A stretch of 15,354 nt of DNA from Pseudomonadota bacterium (lineage in GTDB: Bacteria; Pseudomonadota; Alphaproteobacteria; Rhizobiales; Rhizobiaceae). The number at the start of each line of letters is the position of its first letter. Within the stretch, counting starts at the first letter, position 1. Of this stretch, positions 9,255 to 15,354 are shown one piece after another. Where the stretch lies: contig JAEYTV010000507.1 of assembly GCA_023433855.1 (NCBI GenBank), forward strand, positions 1-15,354. The letters are read 5' to 3'. Under the pieces are notes generated by a model. The model worked only from the letters and a program-made list of their open reading frames with translations, had not been told where the DNA came from and did no database searches. The translations under genes and the position numbers were made by a program.

Positions 9255-10067
9255 TCAATCCGGCGGTCCCGCCAGCCGCCGGATGTACCGCTGCGCGGAC
9301 CGAGCTACGATGCCGTTGCCGTCCTCTCGGATATTCTGATGTGCAAAGGCGCCGTAAATGCTCTCGAAAGGCCAGGGGGCCAGCCGCTCGGAGATGTCGG
9401 CAACTTGCAGCGCCCCCAACGGCAGCATGTTCGGATAGCTCCACATGAAGGAGACGTGATCCGCGCCAGGCGTTACCTGTATGATGTCCCCGGGCAACAA
9501 CGCGCCCTTTCCATCGTCGCCGATCCAATGCAATACCGTCCCGCCCGCAAAATGGCCGCCGACGCGAACCAGAGTTAGGCCGGATGAGAGTGCAAGGGCG
9601 TCATCCTCCCAAAGCCGGATATTGTCCGAGCCGCGCAAGATCCACTGCCTGTCCGCCGCGTGGACGTAAATCGGACAATCGAAGGCGGCGGCCCAATCCT
9701 GCATTGTCGTGTAATAGTGCGGGTGAGAGATGGCGATGGCGCTCAATCCGCCCATCGCATTGACAATCGTACGAGTTGCCTCGTCAAGGAGAGCGATGCA
9801 GTCCCAGAGCACGTTTCCATCTCCGGTCTGCAGTAGCAGGGCCCTTTGATTGATCGCGAAGGTCGGAGTTGTCTGGATTGCCAGCAGGTTGGGTGCCAGT
9901 TGGTGCCAGGCGTTGCGATGGGCGCCGGCGAGTTTTACGGGCGTTGTCCAGCCCTGGCCTGACGGCGGCACATATTGGCGCTCGTCGGCGCAGATCGGGC
10001 AAATCTCAGGCGGGTCCAGCTCCTCCTCAATCGAGGTGCCGCAGGCGCAGCAGATAAAAACCGTCAT
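9255..10067 (-). CDS. Metallo-beta-lactamase-fold protein with N-terminal Cys4 zinc-ribbon/rubredoxin-like segment
   Basis: The product is 270 aa on the minus strand; ATG at 10067-10065 follows GAGGAG closely. C6-x2-C9 and C23-x2-C26 form a rubredoxin-like Cys4 knuckle. The rest looks like an MBL fold: SHPHYY (114-119), GGHFAGG (171-176, H172), LPGD (191-194, D194) and FAHQN (241-245, H243). The usual HxHxDH is reduced to H115-P-H117-Y-Y, so the second metal site lacks its Asp and His; the enzyme may bind one metal or have different chemistry. I recall related proteins annotated as Zn-dependent hydrolases with an HPHYYTT motif. It is convergent with metF and divergent from the acyltransferase, so it probably has its own promoter. 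Substrate unknown; membership in the aromatic module is unproven. Confidence 0.78.
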   Translation of the reverse strand: MTVFICCACGTSIEEELDPPEICPICADERQYVPPSGQGWTTPVKLAGAHRNAWHQLAPNLLAIQTTPTFAINQRALLLQTGDGNVLWDCIALLDEATRTIVNAMGGLSAIAISHPHYYTTMQDWAAAFDCPIYVHAADRQWILRGSDNIRLWEDDALALSSGLTLVRVGGHFAGGTVLHWIGDDGKGALLPGDIIQVTPGADHVSFMWSYPNMLPLGALQVADISERLAPWPFESIYGAFAHQNIREDGNGIVARSAQRYIRRLAGPPD

Positions 10068-10249
10068 GGACTCCTCTTCTGCAACCGAGTCGGATCGTTT
10101 GGACAGTACCAAAAACGACGTTCAAGGGCTAAAGAAAAGCCGGCGGCGGTACGGCGTGCCCGGGTCGGTCGGATTTTCCGGGAGGTATTCACCCTTTCTA
10201 GATGGCAGGCGAGCTATGCATGCTGCATCATCCTTTTCCTGGAGGGCGA

Positions 10250-11371
10250 ATGAGGGATCCCGCGAGGTCACGGCTGCTGAACCTGGACATTCTGCGCCTC
10301 CTGTCGGCGATCATGGTCCTGGCATTCCACTACGGCTTTCGCATGGAGATCTCCGGCGAAGGCGGCGGCGTCGCATTCCCTGAACTGTCGCATGTGGCGA
10401 TGTGGTTCGACGCGGGCCTGCTGATTTTCTTCGCCATTTCCGGCTATGTCATCGCGATGTCTGCGGATGGGCAGTCCTCTTATGACTTCGCCGTCGGGCG
10501 GTTCGCCAGACTCTGGCCCACCTTCGTCGTCTGCGCGACCGCCACGGCCGCCGTTCTTCTCATATGGCCGGTGCCGACCCTGGAGCCGCCGAGCATGGAG
10601 CAGTGGCTTGCCCATGTCGTCATCGTTTCCCGCGCACTCGGCCAGCCCTTTCTCGACGGTGCTTACTGGACGATCACCTACGAGATCGTTTTCTACGGCT
10701 GGGTTTTCATGTTGATGGTCAGTGGCCTTCTGGAAAACCGCTGGCGAACTGCTGCTCTGGTCTGGCTGGCGATATCGGCAGCCAATGAAGTGGTGGTTGG
10801 CAGCGGGGCGATCCAGAAGTTGCTGATCACGGAATATTCCGGCTACTTCGTGTTCGGTTTGTCGCTCTACAAGCTCCGGCAGCGGGCGTCGGCCGCCGAT
10901 CTCCTCGTGCTCGGCGCGGCAGCCTGTTGGGCTGCGATCACCCCCTTCCTCACCGAGACGGACTTTGTGAGACTCTATGGGTTGAACCGACCAGTAATCG
11001 GTCTGGCCGTCATGGGACCGGCCGTCCTCCTTCTGGTGGCTGGCTGCGCGCTTGCGCCTTCCTTACCGATCCGCGCCTCGCTGGCCATGGGTCTGGGCGG
11101 GCTCACCTACCCACTCTACCTGCTCCACCAAAATATCGGCTATGCGATATTTGCCCGCTTCGGTACGGACCAGAACCGCTGGCTCCTCTTATCGGTTATT
11201 CTGGTCATCCTGCTGACTGCGTCATGGGCATTTGCCAGGTGGCTCGAGCCGGCAGCGCGGAGAGCACTCAGGAGAGCCGCAGGCATTCCGACCCGGCTAT
11301 CTCCATCCGTTCTCCGACAGCGGCAGGCTGCGCAAACGGCCAGTATCGAGACCAATCTGCGTCGGCAGTGA
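10250..11371 (+). CDS. Acyltransferase 3 (OafA/NodX-type) multi-pass membrane protein
   Basis: The product is 373 aa from ATG 10250, with GGAGGG at 10241-10246; the frame extends to 10202 but that start lacks a ribosome-binding site. The family signature R16-x10-H27 is present in LDILRLLSAIMVLAFHYGF. It is followed by FFAISGYVI (about 62-70) and GRFARLWPTF (about 83-92), typical of acyltransferase_3 proteins, and by about ten hydrophobic segments to residue ~330. The C-terminal ~45 residues are Arg/Ala-rich and probably cytoplasmic. Such enzymes acetylate or otherwise acylate surface polysaccharides, lipopolysaccharide or, in rhizobia, Nod factors. No polysaccharide cluster lies nearby, so the target cannot be inferred. 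The gene is divergent from the MBL gene. Confidence 0.88.
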   Translation: MRDPARSRLLNLDILRLLSAIMVLAFHYGFRMEISGEGGGVAFPELSHVAMWFDAGLLIFFAISGYVIAMSADGQSSYDFAVGRFARLWPTFVVCATATAAVLLIWPVPTLEPPSMEQWLAHVVIVSRALGQPFLDGAYWTITYEIVFYGWVFMLMVSGLLENRWRTAALVWLAISAANEVVVGSGAIQKLLITEYSGYFVFGLSLYKLRQRASAADLLVLGAAACWAAITPFLTETDFVRLYGLNRPVIGLAVMGPAVLLLVAGCALAPSLPIRASLAMGLGGLTYPLYLLHQNIGYAIFARFGTDQNRWLLLSVILVILLTASWAFARWLEPAARRALRRAAGIPTRLSPSVLRQRQAAQTASIETNLRRQ

Positions 11372-11495
11372 AGGGGAGCGGTGATGGGCAGCCACGGGAG
11401 TCGATCCGCTGCACGGGTCGACATCTATCGGCCCATCTTGCCGGCTTGTGTCGGCCCAACCGATGCGAGCCACCTTTCGTTAGCATTCGTAGACC

Positions 11496-11501
11496 TATGA
11501 T
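11496..11501 (+). promoter_or_regulatory. Candidate -10 element of the dctP-like gene
   Basis: TATGAT at 11496-11501 lies 30 bp before the start codon; the matching -35 (around CTTTCG at 11474-11479) is poor. The 160-bp gap from the acyltransferase gene suggests independent transcription. Confidence 0.3.
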
Positions 11502-11530
11502 ACGGCCACGGAAATCGGAAGGAGGATCAA

Positions 11531-12550
11531 ATGAAGGTGGATCGTAGGACGCTCGTTCGGGGTGCGATTGCGACGGGCGTTGCCGCAACGTTCTCGATCC
11601 GCACGCGCGCGGCGAATGCCGCCGAATTCACCTATCGATTTGCCAACAACCAGGCGCTGAGTCATCCGACGAACGTTCGTGCCCGGGCCGCTGCAGCCAA
11701 GATCCTGGAGGAAAGCGGCGGGCGTCTGGCGATCAACATCTTCCCGTCCAGCCAACTCGGCGCAGATACGGAGATGCTCGAGCAGATGCGCGGCGGTCGC
11801 GTCGAAATGTTGGGTGTGTCGCCGATCATCCTTTCTTCCCTCGTGCCGAATGCCTCCCTCAACGGCGTTGGTTTCGCCTTCGCCAGCTATGATCAGGTGT
11901 GGCCAGCAATGGACGGGGAATTGGGGAAATACGTCCGGCGGGAGATTGAAAAGGAAGACCTGGTGGCGCTCGACAGAATTTGGGACAATGGTTTCCGGCA
12001 AATCGCGTCTTCTAAAGGCCCGATCGAAGCTCCGGAGGATCTTCGAGGCTTCAGGATCCGCGTGCCCGTGAGCCCCCTCTGGAGCTCCATGTTCACTGCC
12101 TTCGGTGCTTTGCCCACGCCGATGAATTTTGCCGAAACCTATACAGCCTTGCAGGAGGAGGTGGTGGACGGACAGGAAAATCCGCTGGCGATCCTGACGA
12201 CGGCCAAGCTTTACGAAGTGCAGAAATATGTCTCCATGACCAACCATATGTGGGACGGGTTCTGGATTCTGTTCAACCGCCGTGCCTGGCGAGCGCTGCC
12301 GGAAGCGTTGCAGGAAGTCGTTTCCAGGCATTTCAATGCGGCCGCTGAATTGCAGCGACAGGACCTCATGGGACTGAACGCCACAGCCCAAGCATTGCTT
12401 GAACGCAAGGGCATGACGTTCAACACTCCGGATAGTGCTCTTTTCCAGGAGACGCTTCGCAAGGCGAACTTCTACAAGAACTGGAAAGGCAGATACGGTG
12501 AGGAAGCCTGGGCAATTCTGGAGCGAGCGGTCGGCCAGACGCTCGCGTAG
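11531..12550 (+). CDS. DctP-family TRAP transporter solute-binding protein, orphan
   Basis: The product is 339 aa with a very strong ribosome-binding site (GGAAGGAGG ending 10 bp before the ATG). The N-terminus has a Tat-like signal, D4-R5-R6-T7-L8-V9 followed by a hydrophobic stretch, with likely cleavage near ANA|AEF (about 30/31). DctP features follow: NQALSHP early, GGRLAINIFPSSQLG, the LRGFRIRVP segment whose R177 should salt-bridge an organic-acid carboxylate, and the FAETYTALQEEVVDGQENP helix. It is a periplasmic binding protein for an organic acid. No DctQ or DctM permease gene is present within the window on either side, so it is an orphan or works with a permease encoded elsewhere. 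Aromatic or keto acids are possible ligands given the neighbourhood, but that is a guess. Confidence 0.9.
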   Translation: MKVDRRTLVRGAIATGVAATFSIRTRAANAAEFTYRFANNQALSHPTNVRARAAAAKILEESGGRLAINIFPSSQLGADTEMLEQMRGGRVEMLGVSPIILSSLVPNASLNGVGFAFASYDQVWPAMDGELGKYVRREIEKEDLVALDRIWDNGFRQIASSKGPIEAPEDLRGFRIRVPVSPLWSSMFTAFGALPTPMNFAETYTALQEEVVDGQENPLAILTTAKLYEVQKYVSMTNHMWDGFWILFNRRAWRALPEALQEVVSRHFNAAAELQRQDLMGLNATAQALLERKGMTFNTPDSALFQETLRKANFYKNWKGRYGEEAWAILERAVGQTLA

Positions 12551-12874
12551 CCTGACCGGCATTGCGGCCGCGGTGGCGGCCTCTCGTTCGTCGCCTCCCC
12601 ACGTGCAGCAGCGCGGGTGCTTCCAGCAACCGAAGTGGAGCCGGCCATGAGGCGCGGGGCAGCCTTTAAAGCGCGGTGTCGGATCAATTATCCTCGCCAT
12701 GTCGCGCGGGACCCACAACATCCGAAGAGCCGCACTGCTGGCGTGGTGCCTCGGCCGAGTCTGGCCGAGTGGCAAGGTGCTGCCCCGGCAGATGCTCCGC
12801 CGAGTTCTCGTTGACAAGTCTCGGCGGAGATCCGACAACACTAACCATTCAGCGACAGCCATGGGGGGACTTCT
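12551..12874. other. Intergenic region before the alpha-2-macroglobulin gene
   Basis: I see no gene in this 324-bp stretch. It holds a short GC hairpin after dctP (GGCCGC 12566-12571, GCGGCC 12576-12581), a weak terminator candidate without a T-tract. It also holds a near-tandem repeat with GGCCGAGT at 12753-12760 and 12763-12770, and the promoter and inverted repeat described separately. Confidence 0.5.
12795..12839 (+). promoter_or_regulatory. Perfect 10-bp inverted repeat enclosing a consensus -35 box
   Basis: CTCCGCCGAG (12795-12804) and CTCGGCGGAG (12820-12829) are exact inverted repeats separated by 15 bp. The intervening DNA contains a consensus TTGACA at 12811-12816; a 17-bp spacer leads to a weak -10, GACAAC (12834-12839). 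The layout suggests an operator overlapping the promoter of the alpha-2-macroglobulin gene; a stem-loop is the alternative. Confidence 0.45.
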
Positions 12875-15354
12875 GTGTCTAGGCGCGCGTTTTTCTATTT
12901 CATCCTGCTTTCCGTCCTGCCTTTTGCTTCATTGGCCTTGGCGGCGGAACGGCGCGTCGAGACGCGGCCGGACATGGACTATCTGGGATTCGACCTCAGA
13001 ACAGTGAAGGATGTCAGCCAGGCACAATGCGAAGCCGCCTGCATTGACGACAATGCCTGCAAGGCACTCACCTACAACGTCAAGGCCAGGTGGTGCTTCC
13101 TCAAGTCGGACTATGGACAGCTCAACCCGTTTGTCGGTGCGGTAGCCGGCAAAATTACCGAGGCCGCCGCCAAGGCGGACATCGGGGCGCCGCCGAAACT
13201 CATCTTTCTTTCCGCAGACCTCCAGCAGCAGGCGCGTGAGCAAAAGGATGGGCTGGAGCTCGGCGATAACCAGCAGGGCTACGGCGTCGACAACCTCAAG
13301 GCCATCGCCCAGAGGGAACTCCTTAACGGGAATGTCGAGACCGCAATCTACAATCTCAAGGGTGCGCTTTCATTGACCCCCAATGATGGCGCACTGTGGA
13401 TCGAGCTTGCCCGCGCTGCCATGACGTCGAAGGATAACAGCAGCGCCGACGCGCAAGCCACTCTAGCCGCCATCAATGGCTACCAGCTTTCGCGAACCGC
13501 ACGAAGCCGCGCGGAGGCGCTGGCTGTGTTGGGTTCAGCACTCTCCAAGCAGCAGAGTTACCGCTCCGCGCTGAATGCCTACAAGGCGAGCCTGGCACTG
13601 GTGGACGCGAGCACCGTGCAGGCTGCCTATAACGACCTTCGTGAGCGCCAGGGTTTCCGCGTGGTCGGCAATAGCGTGGACGCCGATATTGCCAACCCGC
13701 GTGCCTGCATCCAGTTTTCGGAACCGCTCGTCAAGGCTGGCGTGGACTATGCGCCGTTCGTCTTGCTCGACGGCCGGACTCCGAAAGCCATGGAGGCCAA
13801 AGACAATCAGGTCTGCGTGGAAGGCCTCTCCCATGGACAGCGATACAAGCTGTCCCTCCGAAGAGGACTGCCTTCTTCGGTCGACGAACCGCTGCCGGCT
13901 CAGGTCGATATCGACATATATGTCAGGGATCGCTCACCGATGGTCCGCTTTACGGGCGACAGCTTCGTCCTGCCGTCTACGGCCCGGCGGGGCATTCCCC
14001 TCGTGTCCGTCAACACGGAACGGGCGGACCTGCGACTTTACCGCATCGGGGACCGCAACATCGCCGCGCTGCTCGCCAATTCGCAGTTCCTGACGCAAAT
14101 GGACGGCTACAACGCCAGCCAGATCGAACAGCAGAATGGCGAACTGGTCTGGCAGGGTACAATCGATACGGGACAGCAGCTGAACAAGGATGTGGTAACG
14201 AGTTTCCCGGTGGATGAAGCTCTGCCGGTCCGTAAACCCGGCATCTATGTCCTGACTGCGACCGCTTCCAATATCCTCTCGCAGGAGTGGGACAGCAGGG
14301 CGACGCAGTGGTTTGTCGTGTCCGACATCGGACTTTCCACTTATGCAGGCACCGATGGCCTGCATGTCTTCGCCCGATCACTGGGCTCCGCCAAACCGAT
14401 CGTGGGCGCTGATCTCACGCTCGTGGCCAAAAACAACGAGATCCTCGGAACTGCCAGGACCGATGCCGCGGGACGAGCCGTCTTTACGGCCGGCTTGATG
14501 CGCGGTGCGGCCGGCGCGGTGCCGGCGGTGCTGACGGCTCAGAACAATGGTGAGGACTATGTTTTCCTCGACATGGGCCGGGCTGGCTTCGACCTTTCCG
14601 ACCGTGGGGTGACGGGGCGTCCTGCCCCCGGTGCCATCGACATCCTTCCTTGGACCGAACGGGGAGTCTATCGTCCCGGCGAAACCGTTCACGCGACGGC
14701 GCTTGCCCGCACCGGTGATGCAGAGGCGATTGAGAACCTGCCGCTTACCTTTGTTTTCCTGCGCCCCGATGGCGTGGAGGACCGCCGACTGGTCAGTAAT
14801 GGCTCCCTTGGAGGTTATTCTCTCGCCCTACCCCTTATCCAGACAGCCATGCGCGGCACCTGGACAATGCAGGTCTTCGCGGATCCCAAAAGCTCCCCGA
14901 TCGGAGAGAAGACCTTTCTCGTCGATGACTTCGTGCCCGATCGCATCGAGTTCGACATCACAAGCGAGGCGAAGGAGATCGAGGTGCGTTTCCCGGCTCG
15001 CGTCGATATTGAAGGCCGGTTCCTGTATGGGGCGCCGGGGGCCGGGCTTCGGCTCGAGGGCGAAGTTGCCCTGAAGTCGAAACGCGAACATCTTGCCTAT
15101 CCTGGCTATCAGTTCGGTCTCGCCGATGAAGAGGAGACCGAGACCGTGCGGCTTCCCCTCGACGGCATGGAAGCAACTGACGCAGAGGGGAGGGCAAGCT
15201 TCGAGGTAGATCTCCCAGAAGTGCCATCCACCACCCGGGTGATCACTGCCGATATCGTCGTGAGGATGCAGGAGGGAGGTGGACGTGCCGTAGAGCGCAC
15301 CCTGAGCCTGCCCGTGAAAGCAGATGGAATACGGATCGGCATCAAGCCCGAGTT
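12875..15354 (+). CDS. Alpha-2-macroglobulin family periplasmic protein with N-terminal PAN domain (cut by window end)
   Basis: The first 826 codons are present and the frame is open at the window edge. Start is GTG 12875, with a G-run/GGGGGA ribosome-binding site at 12863-12869; the ATG at 12861 is out of frame. A signal peptide covers 1-23/24 (FFYFILLSVLPFASLALA), with a signal peptidase I-like site and no lipobox cysteine. A PAN/apple-like domain follows (about 35-95) with C52, C56, C62 and C74. Residues about 139-258 form a TPR-like helical region. Beta-rich macroglobulin domains follow, including the ILPWTERGVYRPGETVH segment near 588-604, typical of the bacterial MG domain. Bacterial A2Ms trap proteases in the periplasm, usually with a penicillin-binding protein 1C partner. 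The thioester and bait region, if any, lie beyond the window, so it cannot be said whether this one is thioester-active. Confidence 0.9.
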   Translation, partial: MSRRAFFYFILLSVLPFASLALAAERRVETRPDMDYLGFDLRTVKDVSQAQCEAACIDDNACKALTYNVKARWCFLKSDYGQLNPFVGAVAGKITEAAAKADIGAPPKLIFLSADLQQQAREQKDGLELGDNQQGYGVDNLKAIAQRELLNGNVETAIYNLKGALSLTPNDGALWIELARAAMTSKDNSSADAQATLAAINGYQLSRTARSRAEALAVLGSALSKQQSYRSALNAYKASLALVDASTVQAAYNDLRERQGFRVVGNSVDADIANPRACIQFSEPLVKAGVDYAPFVLLDGRTPKAMEAKDNQVCVEGLSHGQRYKLSLRRGLPSSVDEPLPAQVDIDIYVRDRSPMVRFTGDSFVLPSTARRGIPLVSVNTERADLRLYRIGDRNIAALLANSQFLTQMDGYNASQIEQQNGELVWQGTIDTGQQLNKDVVTSFPVDEALPVRKPGIYVLTATASNILSQEWDSRATQWFVVSDIGLSTYAGTDGLHVFARSLGSAKPIVGADLTLVAKNNEILGTARTDAAGRAVFTAGLMRGAAGAVPAVLTAQNNGEDYVFLDMGRAGFDLSDRGVTGRPAPGAIDILPWTERGVYRPGETVHATALARTGDAEAIENLPLTFVFLRPDGVEDRRLVSNGSLGGYSLALPLIQTAMRGTWTMQVFADPKSSPIGEKTFLVDDFVPDRIEFDITSEAKEIEVRFPARVDIEGRFLYGAPGAGLRLEGEVALKSKREHLAYPGYQFGLADEEETETVRLPLDGMEATDAEGRASFEVDLPEVPSTTRVITADIVVRMQEGGGRAVERTLSLPVKADGIRIGIKPE

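Noticed and set aside
8311..9528. Minus-strand open frame of 405 codons opposite metF
   Set aside because: It is the shadow of metF and also overlaps the MBL gene in another frame; the product is Arg-rich and unlike any known family.
12566..12581. Rho-independent terminator after the dctP-like gene
   Set aside because: The stem is only 6 bp and no T-tract follows; kept only as a remark in the intergenic entry.
11495..12862. Long minus-strand open frame (455 codons) opposite the dctP-like gene
   Set aside because: It mirrors a well-supported gene, has no recognisable motif and is a common artefact of G+C-rich codon use.

Overview
The window looks like G+C-rich alphaproteobacterial DNA, most likely from a Rhizobiaceae-type soil or plant-associated bacterium. 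This is inferred from codon use, from the gene families present and from the PAN-containing alpha-2-macroglobulin gene. No rRNA, tRNA, insertion sequence or CRISPR array was seen.

Layout: (1) 1-484 has no gene I can support. (2) 485-1138 is a TerC/YjbE-type membrane protein, followed by a strong hairpin. (3) 1415-5752 is a tight five-gene operon, all + strand with gaps of 13-22 bp: a type I (VOC-fold) extradiol ring-cleavage dioxygenase, a GalB-like PIG-L hydratase, a GalC/LigK-like aldolase of the RraA fold, a GalD-like tautomerase of the PrpF fold, and a DUF1932-type NAD(P)-dependent dehydrogenase. (4) About 5898-6632 is a GntR/FCD regulator. (5) 6772-9195 is a LigM-like tetrahydrofolate-dependent O-demethylase and a MetF-like methylenetetrahydrofolate reductase, separated by a 15-bp perfect hairpin. 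(6) 9255-10067, minus strand, is a metallo-beta-lactamase-fold protein with a zinc-ribbon N-terminus. (7) 10250-11371 is a membrane acyltransferase. (8) 11531-12550 is an orphan DctP-type TRAP solute-binding protein with a Tat-like signal. (9) 12875 to the window end is the first part of a periplasmic alpha-2-macroglobulin family protein with an N-terminal PAN domain.

How it works together (inference): regions 3-5 read as a catabolic module for methoxylated aromatic acids such as vanillate, 3-O-methylgallate or syringate-derived compounds. The LigM-like enzyme would move the methyl group to tetrahydrofolate and MetF would oxidise methyl-THF back to methylene-THF. The dioxygenase would open the demethylated ring, and the GalD/GalB/GalC homologues would convert a 4-oxalomesaconate-type product to pyruvate and oxaloacetate. 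The unusual point is that the ring-cleavage slot, held by a LigAB/DesB/GalA-type (type II) dioxygenase in the described gallate pathways, is here filled by an unrelated type I enzyme. The GntR protein probably controls the module through TGTATAC sites: four copies lie in about 1.1 kb around gntR and ligM, and I noticed none elsewhere. The dioxygenase operon instead carries two back-to-back perfect inverted repeats just before its ribosome-binding site.

The flanking genes (TerC, MBL, acyltransferase, DctP, A2M) show no clear functional tie to the catabolic module, although the orphan DctP protein could be part of an uptake system for its substrate.
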